DNA of 39,081 nt from Brevundimonas sp. (GTDB lineage Bacteria; Pseudomonadota; Alphaproteobacteria; Caulobacterales; Caulobacteraceae), in the NCBI RefSeq assembly GCF_016463295.1, contig NZ_JAEMRO010000014.1:1-39081 (forward strand), written 5' to 3'. A program made the translations under genes and the position numbers. The notes under the pieces are model-generated. The model searched no databases. It was not told the DNA's origin and saw only the letters and a program-made list of their open reading frames with translations. Each line of letters begins with the position of its first letter. The first letter of the stretch is position 1. This document shows positions 1-7,301 of this stretch, piece by piece.

Positions 1-137
1 CTTGCGGAACCCGATCCCGTGAACAGCGCAGGTTCCCTGCCATACGCTCTTTGTGCCGGGCGTCCCGAGGGACGCCTGACGGGAAGGGCCTAACGCGCGC
101 CTCGCGGAGGCTCGCTGCTTGAGGCCCTGCCCTTTTC
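1..137 (+). ncRNA. Candidate structured small RNA, possibly 6S-like, 5' part perhaps outside the window
   Basis: No convincing protein is seen here, but the plus strand has compact hairpins. A 7-bp GC stem closed by CGAG lies near 68-85. A long imperfect hairpin near 85-130 has GGGCCT opposing AGGCCC and an inner GCCTC/GAGGC stem. A TGCCCTTTT tail follows, as at a Rho-independent end. The CCCTGCC segment near 36-42 recalls alphaproteobacterial 6S RNA, but this is from memory and the closing stem could not be built. The gene for 5-formyltetrahydrofolate cyclo-ligase, which often follows 6S, is absent. Bases 138-426 show nothing else I can identify. Confidence 0.25.
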
Positions 138-426
138 TGGGGAGGCACCGTGCTCGCGGAGAAGGCCGACGCTCTGGCCGACAAACCCGCGTAGCCGAGG
201 CCACCCCACCCCGCTCATCTCGTTCCCGCCGCGACAAGCCGCAAGGCCTTGCGCCCTTCCCGGCGACGGGACGGGGAGCAGTATGGGGCACGCGCTACCT
301 ATGGCGGGGACAGGTCGATGGGCGCTCGGAATTCAGGAGCAGGATCAGGGGGTTGGCGCATTTGTTTGTGCGGGTTGGCGGCGAACTCTCAGCAGATGGA
401 CGCTGCAAGCGAAACGCCAATCGTTT

Positions 427-527
427 ATCCTTCTCCCGCAAGGGGAGAAGGATCAGAGGTGCCAGGACGGCGGGGACGAAGGGGCCCCGATCTCCGCTGC
501 CCTCCGTCAGGGGTTACAGGAGAAGGC
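427..527. repeat. Intergenic hairpin element
   Basis: The left end is a perfect hairpin with 11-bp arms (427-437 and 443-453) around a 5-base loop. Its inner sequence CCTTCTCC recurs inverted at 519-526, so the whole stretch can also fold on itself. It resembles in style the other GC-rich palindromic elements in this window (near 6148, 13878 and 16791), but is not clearly the same family. It lies downstream of the minus-strand gene ending at 549 and might act as its 3' end. There is no T-run, so an efficient intrinsic terminator is doubtful. Confidence 0.4.
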
Positions 528-548
528 GCACCTGGAGGGCGCGGTCTT

Positions 549-758
549 TCAGGTGATCTGCTTCACCGAGACGGGGTCGCTGGCGGGGAAGGTTTCTTCT
601 ACGCCTTCGTCGATGAGGGCCTGCTGACGGTCTTCGGCCTTTCGGGCGTCGGGATCCAGTTGATCGGGCTTGCCGTGTTCGCGTTCGGCCTTGCGCGCAT
701 GGGGCGTATCCGGATCGCAGTCCTGCTGAACGGGCGTCTTTGTAGTGGGTTGGGTCAT
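549..758 (-). CDS. Small conserved hypothetical protein with PASDP motif
   Basis: A hydrophilic 69-residue protein of unknown function. Its middle is rich in charged residues and its C-terminus carries EETFPASDPVSV. The FPASDP motif recurs in many short alphaproteobacterial proteins, from my memory of such families. An ATG at 764 is also in frame, but GAGGAG abuts it directly, whereas the ATG at 758 has 6-base spacing, so 758 is preferred. It starts about ten bases after the stop of the acidic protein upstream and should be co-transcribed with it. It would then be under the same stress-type promoter at 1229-1253. There is no signal peptide or membrane segment. Confidence 0.7.
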   Translation of the reverse strand: MTQPTTKTPVQQDCDPDTPHARKAEREHGKPDQLDPDARKAEDRQQALIDEGVEETFPASDPVSVKQIT

Positions 759-768
759 CGGCATCTCC

Positions 769-1203
769 TCAGCGGACGGGGTGGTCGTCGCCGTCGGGGC
801 CGTAGCCCAGGTCGGCGATGTCGTCGTCTGACAGGCGTTTAGCCTCCCAGTGGGCGGCGCTGGCCTGGGCTCCGCGAGCGTTTTCCATCAGGCCGGAGTA
901 GACCAGCTCAACTTCATCGTCGCCGCGTTGGCCGGCGCTTTCAGCGTCGATCTCGTTGATGCGTTCGCCATCGAGACCCAGCAGGGCGTCGGCCTGAGCC
1001 TCTATGCCGGAGGCACCCTGGATTTCATCCAGATCGTCGGGCTGGTCTTCGTCGAATTCCTCTTCATCGGCGTCACCGTCGGCCTGGGTGATGTCCAGAA
1101 CGGGGTCGGCCTCGTCCGGCAGGAAGTCGCCGTCGCCCTCATCGTCCAGGTGGGTTTCGTCGAAGGTTTCAGCCTGGTCCTGATCGTCTCTCGCGTCGGT
1201 CAT
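769..1203 (-). CDS. Acidic hypothetical protein, predicted general stress regulon member
   Basis: A 144-residue, very acidic protein of unknown function. The first half is dominated by Asp and Glu and looks disordered. The second half has a few hydrophobic stretches (near QADALLGLDGERINEID and VELVYSGLMENA) that could fold. It has no Cys, signal peptide or membrane segment. The start at 1203 has AGGGAG 8 bases upstream. A longer frame from 1236 is rejected because a consensus stress promoter (-35 at 1253-1249, -10 at 1232-1229) overlaps it, so the transcript would begin after that ATG. Codon use is GC-rich at third positions on this strand, supporting it as real. The 69-residue gene follows in the same operon. 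Confidence 0.75.
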   Translation of the reverse strand: MTDARDDQDQAETFDETHLDDEGDGDFLPDEADPVLDITQADGDADEEEFDEDQPDDLDEIQGASGIEAQADALLGLDGERINEIDAESAGQRGDDEVELVYSGLMENARGAQASAAHWEAKRLSDDDIADLGYGPDGDDHPVR

Positions 1204-1228
1204 GACATGTCTCCCTGTGTGGGGACAG

Positions 1229-1253
1229 AACGCCACGGGTCAGGGCGTGTTCC
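1229..1253 (-). promoter_or_regulatory. Predicted EcfG/SigT general stress promoter
   Basis: Read on the minus strand, GGAAC is followed by 16 bases and CGTT, an exact match to the consensus of the alphaproteobacterial general stress sigma factor (EcfG; SigT in Caulobacter). It sits across the last codons of the TPR gene. The expected transcript start near 1222 leaves about 20 untranslated bases, including the Shine-Dalgarno of the acidic protein. It would let the two small genes be induced independently of the TPR gene. Confidence 0.7.
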
Positions 1254-3057
1254 AGTCTCCGGACACGGCCGCGTCGAGGGCGGCGCGGATGTCCTGGATG
1301 ACCTGGGGCCAGCCGTCGACGGCCGCGCGCTTGAAGATGCGAACATCCGGATAGAAGACGTAGCGATCGGTCTGCATCAGGTGCCAGTCGTCGGCCGCGG
1401 CCACCATCCAGGTGCGGGCCCCGGCGGCGGCGGCGATATTGGTCCCCGCGATGCCGGGGCCGACGACCAGATCGCAGGCGACGGACAGGGCCGCGACATC
1501 TTCCAAATCGTCCTTGAGGTCGATAGGTGGGGTCCAGATGCGCACGCCCGCGGCCTCGGCGGCGGCCAGATCGGCAGAGACGTCGCCGCATTGCAGGTTG
1601 ATCATGACGCAGCCGGGTGCCGTCAGGATGGGCTGCCAGAGCTGGAAGCCGGTGGCGAAGAAGGCGGCGCGCGCGCCCGTCATGACCAGGCTTTTCCAGT
1701 GCAGGCCGACCTTGAGGCCGGTGCCGAGGGCTTCAAGCTCCGTGGTCCAGCGCGCGACACGCTCCGGGTCCGGCACGATGACCTGGCGCGCCGGCGGGAA
1801 GGAGGCGACCGAGGGGCGATAGGGGGCCATCAGGGAGGCGATGGGCGTCCATGCGTCCATGCGCACGCCGGTGTCAGACAGCTCCTGGATGAAAGGCATG
1901 TAACGGGTCAGTCGCCCCTCCAGCCGGACCGCGCGGTGCCCGCCGACGATGGCGCGGGGGTGCGCCCGCTGGAACAGGCCGACCATGCGCTGCTCGACCG
2001 CCAGATAGACCTGGCCGTCGGGGCCGACGGCGTCGATGACGTCCGGCAGGGTGTTGGCGAAGACCAGTTCGTCGGCGATGCCTTGTTCGCCGACGACGAG
2101 CAGGCGCTTGCCGCGGATATTCTCGGTTTTAGGGTCCCAGCGCGGGGCGTCGACGGCGACGCGCATGGCGTCGGGCAGGGCGGGGTCGAGGCGGACTTCA
2201 TAGGCGTCGAAGCCTTCGGGAATCCGGGCCAGGCCCATCAGCATGATGGCGCGGGCCATGCGCATCATGGCCTGTTCATAGGCGGTCTCCGCCCCCGGCA
2301 ATGCAGCCTCGATGTCTTCGAGCGCGCCCAGAGTGTCGCCAAGCGGCGACCGGGCATTGGCGCGGTTGTAGCGGGCCTTGGCCAGGGCGGGGTCGAGGCG
2401 CAGCGCCTCCTCGAAGAAGATCAGGGCCTGATCGACCTGGCCCCGATCGTTCATGACCGAGCCGAGGGTGTTCCACAGGACGGCATTGCCCGGCTCGATC
2501 TCCAGCAACGGCGTCAGCAGGTCGATGGCGTCGGGGTAGCGGTTCTGGTCGCGCAGGACGCAAGCCAGGTTGTTGGTGGCCTCGGCGTGGCCGGGATGGG
2601 CGGCCAGATAGCGAAGGAGCAGTTTCTCGGCGATGGGCAGATAGCCCAGTTGATGCGCCAGCCGACCCAGGTCGTGGGCGATGTCTGTGTCTTCAGGCAG
2701 GCGTTGCAGGGCGGCCTGATAGGCGTCGAGCGCCGCGATCACCTGGCCCGATTTCTCGTGGCAGATGGCGAGGACGTGCCAGGCCAGACCACTGTCGGGA
2801 TCGGCCTTGATGGCGGCCTGGGCCTGGGTGGCGCCCAGGGCATAGTTGCCGTTGCGAATGGCGGCGAGGGCGGCGCGCAGCTTGTCGACGACGACCTTCT
2901 GCGTCCTGGCGGAGGTGGGTTTGGTGCCGACGAGGGCGTGCGACAGGCGGCGAATAGCGGCGGGCGAGGCGGCATTGCCGACCGTGGACTGGACCGCCAG
3001 TCGCGGCGCGTGGGCATCCTCCTGAGGGGCGGTGTCCAGAGGGGAAGGAGCAGTCAT
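1240..3057 (-). CDS. TPR-repeat protein with glycosyltransferase-like C-terminal domain (FlbA-like)
   Basis: A 605-residue protein. Residues from about 55 to 290 are tandem tetratricopeptide repeats, recognisable by helical pairs such as AVLWNTLGSVMNDRGQ and the recurring Leu/Ala/Pro pattern. The C-terminal half, from about 310, resembles the glycosyltransferase-fold tail of many bacterial TPR proteins, including a GPGIAGTNIAAAAGA segment near 530 where such proteins have a sugar-nucleotide binding loop. It is divergent from flbT-flaF with a 133-base gap. In Caulobacter a TPR gene, flbA, lies with flaF and flbT and affects flagellin synthesis and assembly, so this is probably its counterpart. 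Enzymatic activity is inference. No signal peptide is seen, so it should be cytoplasmic. Confidence 0.8.
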   Translation of the reverse strand: MTAPSPLDTAPQEDAHAPRLAVQSTVGNAASPAAIRRLSHALVGTKPTSARTQKVVVDKLRAALAAIRNGNYALGATQAQAAIKADPDSGLAWHVLAICHEKSGQVIAALDAYQAALQRLPEDTDIAHDLGRLAHQLGYLPIAEKLLLRYLAAHPGHAEATNNLACVLRDQNRYPDAIDLLTPLLEIEPGNAVLWNTLGSVMNDRGQVDQALIFFEEALRLDPALAKARYNRANARSPLGDTLGALEDIEAALPGAETAYEQAMMRMARAIMLMGLARIPEGFDAYEVRLDPALPDAMRVAVDAPRWDPKTENIRGKRLLVVGEQGIADELVFANTLPDVIDAVGPDGQVYLAVEQRMVGLFQRAHPRAIVGGHRAVRLEGRLTRYMPFIQELSDTGVRMDAWTPIASLMAPYRPSVASFPPARQVIVPDPERVARWTTELEALGTGLKVGLHWKSLVMTGARAAFFATGFQLWQPILTAPGCVMINLQCGDVSADLAAAEAAGVRIWTPPIDLKDDLEDVAALSVACDLVVGPGIAGTNIAAAAGARTWMVAAADDWHLMQTDRYVFYPDVRIFKRAAVDGWPQVIQDIRAALDAAVSGDWNTP

Positions 3058-3190
3058 GCGCGATCTCGAAGCGGGCGTATCGTCATCCTGCCGTCCAGCT
3101 TACAAGAGATGGTTAACCACGACTGTTTAGCCTGTGTTTGCTCGCCTGATTCCATTCTGGGTTATCGGGCCAGACGGAGTTCGCCATCCC

Positions 3191-3613
3191 ATGCCGCTGA
3201 AGCTGTCGCTCAAGCCCGGCGAGAAATTCGTGCTGAACGGGGCCGTGGTCCAGAACGGGGATCGCCGGGGCGTCCTGATCCTGCAGAACAAGGCCAGCGT
3301 CCTGCGTGAAAAGGACATCATGCAGGTCGAGGAGGTCAATAGCCCGGCCCGCCGCGTCTATTTCCCGGTCATGATGATGTATCTGGACGAGACCTCGGCC
3401 CCCAAGGTCTATGACGAGTTCGTGCTGCGTCTGACGGAGTTCATGGGGGCCATCCGCAATCCGGAGATCCAGGCGGAATGCGTCGCCGCCTCGCGCCACG
3501 TGATGGCCAAGGAATACTACAAGGCCCTGATGTCGGCCCGCAAACTGGTGGACTACGAAGAAAGGCTGGCCGATGTCGCTTCAGGCGTACAAGACCGCAT
3601 CGACGCGGGCTGA
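3191..3613 (+). CDS. flbT: Flagellin mRNA regulator FlbT
   Basis: A 140-residue cytoplasmic protein matching FlbT throughout: the [13 protein letters not shown] start, the [12 protein letters not shown] segment, and the central [15 protein letters not shown] region. In Caulobacter FlbT binds the 5' untranslated region of flagellin mRNA and destabilises it, coupling flagellin synthesis to assembly. An in-frame ATG at 3134 is rejected because FlbT proteins begin at MPLK and a GGAG lies 11 bases before 3191. Its last 41 bases overlap flaF in another frame, which suggests translational coupling. No good sigma-54 promoter was found in the gap to the divergent TPR gene. Confidence 0.93.
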   Translation: MPLKLSLKPGEKFVLNGAVVQNGDRRGVLILQNKASVLREKDIMQVEEVNSPARRVYFPVMMMYLDETSAPKVYDEFVLRLTEFMGAIRNPEIQAECVAASRHVMAKEYYKALMSARKLVDYEERLADVASGVQDRIDAG

Positions 3614-3950
3614 AAACCCGCGGGAAATGGAATACCGGCTGTTCGGCCAGGTCACGCGCGCGCTGATGCATGCCGCGACCGTCGACAAGTCGGATATCGC
3701 CACGCGCATCGATGCCCTGGACTGGAACCGGCGGCTGTGGTCGGCGCTGGCCACCGACTGTTCCGACCCCGGCAATCAGATGGACAAGGCTCTGCGGGCG
3801 CAGATCATCTCGATCAGCCTGTTCGTGAACCGGCATTCGTCGGTGGTGATGCGGGGCGACGACGACTTCGAGGCCCTGGTCGATATCAACAAGATGATCA
3901 TGCAGGGACTGGCGGGGCCTTCGACGCCGGGGACCGCGCAGGCGGCGTAG
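3573..3950 (+). CDS. flaF: Flagellin synthesis activator FlaF
   Basis: A 125-residue protein of the FlaF family. It begins [10 protein letters not shown] and carries the conserved [16 protein letters not shown] and [11 protein letters not shown] segments. In Caulobacter FlaF is needed for flagellin translation or secretion and acts opposite to FlbT. The start lies inside flbT, giving a 41-base overlap. The ATG is preceded by GAAAGG at suitable spacing. It ends 9 bases from the convergent ExoD-family gene, with no obvious terminator between them. Flagellin genes themselves are not in the window. Confidence 0.93.
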   Translation: MSLQAYKTASTRAENPREMEYRLFGQVTRALMHAATVDKSDIATRIDALDWNRRLWSALATDCSDPGNQMDKALRAQIISISLFVNRHSSVVMRGDDDFEALVDINKMIMQGLAGPSTPGTAQAA

Positions 3951-3959
3951 AGCCTCGCG

Positions 3960-4628
3960 TCAGAACAGGCTGGTGGCCCAGGTCCAGGTGGCCAGGACGA
4001 CCCGGCTGATCAGCTCCCACGCCAGCCAGACGAAGACGCCGAACCCCGCCGTGCCGACCCAGCCGGCGATAATGATGGCCCCGTCGCGCTGCATCAGGCC
4101 GAAACCGAAGGCGGCCACGATCAGGGACGGGAACAGGTTGCCCCCCGTGATCGGCAGCATCAGGATCAGGCACAGCACGATGCAGGCCAGGCCGATCAAC
4201 ATTTCGGATGCATCGCTGCTCATGATCGACAGGCGCGGACGCGACAGGCGCTCGACCTTGCGCAGCGGCTTCATGATCTTGCCGATGGCGTTGCGATAGG
4301 TCGCGCGGTCGATGCTGCGCTTCAGGATCCAGCTGGGCATCCACAGCTGATCGCGGCGAAATACCAGCTGGATGGCGATCAGCAGGATGGGGGCACCCAG
4401 AACCGTCGTGGTGCCGGGCACCGCGCCGATCACGACGCTGACCAGGCCGAAGAACAGCAGCATGGCCCCGAAGCCGCGCTCGCCAAAGCCGTGGATCAGT
4501 TCGCTGAGATAGAGTTTTGGTTCATCGCGCGCGCCGATATCCTCGATCACCTCGGAGAAGGTGCGGGTGTCGGTTTCGGGATCGAGGGGAACTACTGCCA
4601 AGGCGCGTCCGGGAAACGAAGGTATCAC
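3960..4628 (-). CDS. ExoD-family inner-membrane protein
   Basis: A membrane protein of about 222 residues, similar to the ExoD (exopolysaccharide synthesis) family. A cytosolic N-terminus with the SEVIEDIG start is followed by hydrophobic segments at about 54-70, 75-90, 143-165 and 175-215. The GFGAMLLFFGLVS and PGTTTVLGAPILLIAIQLV stretches are typical. ExoD was first described in rhizobia, where it affects exopolysaccharide and alkaline tolerance; its biochemical role is unclear. The start is uncertain. The GTG at 4628 directly abuts CCTAGATC, which matches the Caulobacter -10 consensus GCTANAWC at 7 of 8 positions, so translation may begin a few codons later. Confidence 0.85.
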   Translation of the reverse strand: MIPSFPGRALAVVPLDPETDTRTFSEVIEDIGARDEPKLYLSELIHGFGERGFGAMLLFFGLVSVVIGAVPGTTTVLGAPILLIAIQLVFRRDQLWMPSWILKRSIDRATYRNAIGKIMKPLRKVERLSRPRLSIMSSDASEMLIGLACIVLCLILMLPITGGNLFPSLIVAAFGFGLMQRDGAIIIAGWVGTAGFGVFVWLAWELISRVVLATWTWATSLF

Positions 4629-4694
4629 GATCTAGGCATCAGTTTGCCGTCACGCCACTTAACAAACGTCCATGACGATTCGAGGTTCAGCGGA

Positions 4695-4880
4695 TCAGTC
4701 GTCGACGTGGTCCGGCTTGCTCTCATGCCGGGTGCGCGCGAGCTCCTCGAGCTGCGTTTCGGACATGCACTCTGCCATGGATTTCGACGCGCCCTTCAGT
4801 GCGGATTTGGGCGTCTCGCCGCGCCTGACGCTGAGCGCGGCCCCGGCGGCCTTCTGCTGGGCGGCGGATTTGGCGGGCAT
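4695..4880 (-). CDS. DUF3008 family small protein
   Basis: A 61-residue, strongly hydrophilic protein. It begins MPAKSAAQQKAAGAAL and contains LKGASKSMAECMSETQLEELA, the layout of DUF3008, a family of short proteins of unknown function common in proteobacteria. AAGGAG lies 9 bases before the ATG. Upstream there is a perfect GGAAC box with 16-base spacing but a poor -10 (GCTT), so control by the general stress sigma factor is only weakly suggested. It is on the same strand as the dehydrogenase gene, 51 bases downstream of it. Confidence 0.85.
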   Translation of the reverse strand: MPAKSAAQQKAAGAALSVRRGETPKSALKGASKSMAECMSETQLEELARTRHESKPDHVDD

Positions 4881-4931
4881 GGCGGGGGACTCCTTCGCGG
4901 GGAAGAAGCCACGACGCCCCGACCGGTTCCC

Positions 4932-6095
4932 TTATCCCCCCAGCAACTCCCGCCCGATCAGGAAGCGGCGGATTTCGTTGGTGCCGGCGCCGATGTCGTA
5001 GAGTTTTGCGTCGCGGACCAGGCGTTCGACCGGCCATTCCTTGGTGTAGCCGGCACCGCCCAGGGCCTGAACGGCCTCCAGGCTGACCTTCACGGCATTC
5101 TCGGAGGCGAGGAGGATGGCGCCGGCGGCGTCGTAGCGGGTGGTCTTGCCGGCGTCGCAGGCGCGGGCGACGGCATAGACATAGGCGCGGGCGCTGTTCA
5201 GGGCGACGTACATGTCGGCGACCTTGGCCTGCATCAGCTGGAAGCTGCCGATGGCCTTGCCGAACTGCTTGCGGTCACGGACATAGGGCAGGACGACGTC
5301 CAGAGCGGCCTGCATGATGCCCAGAGGACCGGCGGCCAGGACGGCGCGCTCGTAGTCCAGGCCGCTCATCAGAACGGCCGCGCCGCGCCCTTCGCCGCCC
5401 ATGATGTTCTCGGCCGGGACCTCGCAGTCCTCGAACACCAATTCGGCGGTGTCGGAGCCGCGCATGCCCATCTTGTCGAGCTTCTTCGAGACGCTGAAGC
5501 CCTTCATGCCCTTTTCGATCAGGAAGGCGGTGACGCCGCCGTTGCCTTCGCCGGTGCGGGCGTAGACCACCAGGGTCTCGGCGTGGGGGGCGTTGGTGAT
5601 CCAGAACTTGGTGCCGTTCAGGATGTAGCGGTCGCCGTCCTTGCGGGCCTGGGTGCGCATGGACATGACGTCAGAGCCGGAGCCGGCCTCGGACATGGCC
5701 AAGGAGCCGACGTGTTCGCCGGAGATCAGGCCGGGCAGGTATTTGCGTTTCTGCTCCTCGGTGCCCCAGCGGCGGATCTGGTTGACGCAAAGGTTGGAGT
5801 GGGCCCCGTAGGCCAGGCCGATGGAGGCGGAGGCGCGGGAGACCTCTTCCATGGCCACGACGTGTTCGAGGTAGCCGAGGCCCAGGCCGCCGTACTCTTC
5901 CTCCACCGTGATGCCGTGCAGGCCCAGCTCGCCCATCTCGGGCCACAGCTCACGCTTGAAGGCGTTGGTCTCGTCGATCTCGGCGGCCAGGGGGGCCAGA
6001 CGGTCGGCGGCCCAGCGGGCGGTGGTGTCGCGGATGGCGTCAGCCGTCTCGCCGAGGCCGAATTCCATGGATTGGGGGGCGAAGGGAATGCTCAT
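4932..6095 (-). CDS. ivd: Isovaleryl-CoA dehydrogenase
   Basis: A 387-residue FAD-dependent acyl-CoA dehydrogenase. It oxidises isovaleryl-CoA to 3-methylcrotonyl-CoA in leucine breakdown and passes electrons to electron-transfer flavoprotein. The family layout is complete: the N-terminal helical domain, the [13 protein letters not shown] and WITNA FAD/substrate segments, and the C-terminal [19 protein letters not shown] and GTNEIRR motifs. Glu249, in LDYERAV, sits where isovaleryl-CoA dehydrogenases have their catalytic base, separating it from medium- and short-chain enzymes whose base is near the C-terminus. There is no clear Shine-Dalgarno. A GCTAACCC box lies 6 bases before the ATG, so the mRNA may be leaderless. 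Other leucine-pathway genes are not in the window. Confidence 0.9.
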   Translation of the reverse strand: MSIPFAPQSMEFGLGETADAIRDTTARWAADRLAPLAAEIDETNAFKRELWPEMGELGLHGITVEEEYGGLGLGYLEHVVAMEEVSRASASIGLAYGAHSNLCVNQIRRWGTEEQKRKYLPGLISGEHVGSLAMSEAGSGSDVMSMRTQARKDGDRYILNGTKFWITNAPHAETLVVYARTGEGNGGVTAFLIEKGMKGFSVSKKLDKMGMRGSDTAELVFEDCEVPAENIMGGEGRGAAVLMSGLDYERAVLAAGPLGIMQAALDVVLPYVRDRKQFGKAIGSFQLMQAKVADMYVALNSARAYVYAVARACDAGKTTRYDAAGAILLASENAVKVSLEAVQALGGAGYTKEWPVERLVRDAKLYDIGAGTNEIRRFLIGRELLGG

Positions 6096-6147
6096 GACGC
6101 GGGGTTAGCATCATTCCTGCCCGCGAGTGAAGGGAGAGAGGGAGCAG

Positions 6148-6203
6148 CCCCCTCCACCATGCTGACGCATGGTCCTCCACCCCCAAAAGGGAGAGGCATG
6201 ATC
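6148..6203 (+). repeat. Partial copy of GC-rich hairpin element
   Basis: This stretch matches the right half of the element at 16791-16920: CCCCCTCCACC, then a 7-bp hairpin, then a C-run/G-run palindrome, then GATC. The hairpin stem here is ACCATGC/GCATGGT (6156-6162 with 6167-6173), and at 16875-16891 it is ACCGCCG/CGGCGGT. The sequence differs but the pairing is kept. The last bases overlap the stop codon of the lysozyme gene. It fills most of the gap before the dehydrogenase gene. Confidence 0.6.
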
Positions 6204-7239
6204 AGTCCGGCTTGCTCCAGCGGGCGTAGAGGTTCCAGGCGGCGGCGGCGACGCAGACGGCACCGATCAGGCCCAGAACCCCGGCGATCACCAGGGTCTC
6301 GTTCGAGGGCGACGGCCGGCTGGAGGCCAGGCGGAAGGCCGCGGCGGCGGCCCCGCAGGCGGTGAAGCCGATGGCCCCCATGATCAGGAAGGCCCCGGTA
6401 TAGCCCCAGTCGAAGCCCTTGGCCTTCGCAGGCGTGGCCTCGTGTCGCATGACCGGTGCGGCCGGGGTCTCGTCGCCGGCCACAGGAGGGGTCTGAACGG
6501 TCGCATCCTCGCCGGCGGCAACAGATGAAGAGGCGGCATCCCACTGTGCCGCAGGGTCGGCGGCGACGTCGTCGGTGACTGGCGCGGGGTCCAATGTCAC
6601 CGGGGTCGAGGTGACGGGCGCGCTTTCACCCAGCAGGCTGGCCACTGCGGCGGCACGGGCCTGTGCGGCCGGGTTTGCAACCGGCTTGGTGGTTGGCTGG
6701 GGGGTAGCGGGCAGGGGCGCGGGCTCTTGCGACAGATCACCTGAGACGGGCAGCGGCGCGATCATCAGATCGGCGACCGTTACGGAAGCGTCGGGCGAGG
6801 CATTGAACAGGGCGCGTTCGGCCGAGCGGCGACGCGGGGCGGCATCGGGAGAGTCTGGCTCCGGCCAGCCGATCAGGGCGTCGGCGGCTTCTTTCGCCTG
6901 CCCGGCATTGAAGCGGCGCAGGACGTCGGAGGCCAGGAAGGCCTTGAGGCCGACCGAGATGGCGAAACTGGCCAGGGCGTCGAACTGATGCTGGTTGATG
7001 GGGCCGTCGATGCGCTCGTTCAGCGCCGTGGTGATCGGCAGCAGGTCGTATTGCAGGAGAAGTTCGGCGTCCGCTTCATCAACCGTGGCCCCTTCGCGGG
7101 CCGAGGCGGTGTGGCCATAGCCGATGACCCAGCGGCCGTCCTCCGCCTGGACCGCGCGCTGACGGAAACCCTCGAAGCTCTTGATGAGCATCAGGCCCGG
7201 ACGGGAGATTTTCAGACGTGGCTTGGCGGCGTCGGACAC
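6202..7239 (-). CDS. GH24 (phage-type) lysozyme with C-terminal membrane anchor
   Basis: A 345-residue protein. Residues 10-150 match T4-type lysozyme (glycoside hydrolase family 24). The catalytic Glu23 is in SFEGFR, Asp34 follows in QAEDGRW, and IGYGHT follows. These enzymes cleave the MurNAc-GlcNAc bond of peptidoglycan. Residues 150-270 are a low-complexity Pro/Ala/Thr linker. Two hydrophobic segments follow at about 278-300 and 312-335. It has no Sec signal, holin or phage genes nearby, so it is probably a host-adapted protein rather than a prophage remnant. With the catalytic domain at the N-terminus, its topology decides whether it reaches the cell wall. The start is GTG with no good Shine-Dalgarno. 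Confidence 0.8.
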   Translation of the reverse strand: MSDAAKPRLKISRPGLMLIKSFEGFRQRAVQAEDGRWVIGYGHTASAREGATVDEADAELLLQYDLLPITTALNERIDGPINQHQFDALASFAISVGLKAFLASDVLRRFNAGQAKEAADALIGWPEPDSPDAAPRRRSAERALFNASPDASVTVADLMIAPLPVSGDLSQEPAPLPATPQPTTKPVANPAAQARAAAVASLLGESAPVTSTPVTLDPAPVTDDVAADPAAQWDAASSSVAAGEDATVQTPPVAGDETPAAPVMRHEATPAKAKGFDWGYTGAFLIMGAIGFTACGAAAAAFRLASSRPSPSNETLVIAGVLGLIGAVCVAAAAWNLYARWSKPD

Positions 7240-7301
7240 GGATTGACCCAGAACGATACAGGCTTACTCGCCCTTTCGGGGAAGCAGCAAGCCCTGCGCC
7301 G

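Noticed and set aside
1..45. Fragment resembling 5S rRNA (AACCCGATCCCGTGAAC)
   Set aside because: The similarity to the 5S loop is short and the surrounding bases do not fit 5S helices; no other rRNA sequence is near.
3127..3145. Sigma-54-like promoter (TAGCCTGTGTTTGC) before flbT
   Set aside because: The GG element is altered (AG) and the spacing to GC is 9 bases instead of 10.
850..3309. 819-codon open frame on the plus strand
   Set aside because: It lies opposite the TPR and acidic protein genes, whose minus-strand products show clear TPR repeats. Long antisense frames are expected at this G+C.
4906..4930. General stress promoter before the DUF3008 gene
   Set aside because: GGAAC with 16-base spacing is present, but the -10 is GCTT, matching only two of four consensus positions. 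Kept as a note in the gene entry.
4491..6365. 624-codon open frame on the plus strand
   Set aside because: It is antisense to the complete, well-conserved isovaleryl-CoA dehydrogenase and its product is low-complexity Gly/Ala/Asp/His.
6202..7239. Lysozyme gene as a sign of a prophage
   Set aside because: No holin, spanin, tail or integrase genes are nearby, and the protein has a linker and membrane helices unlike simple phage endolysins.
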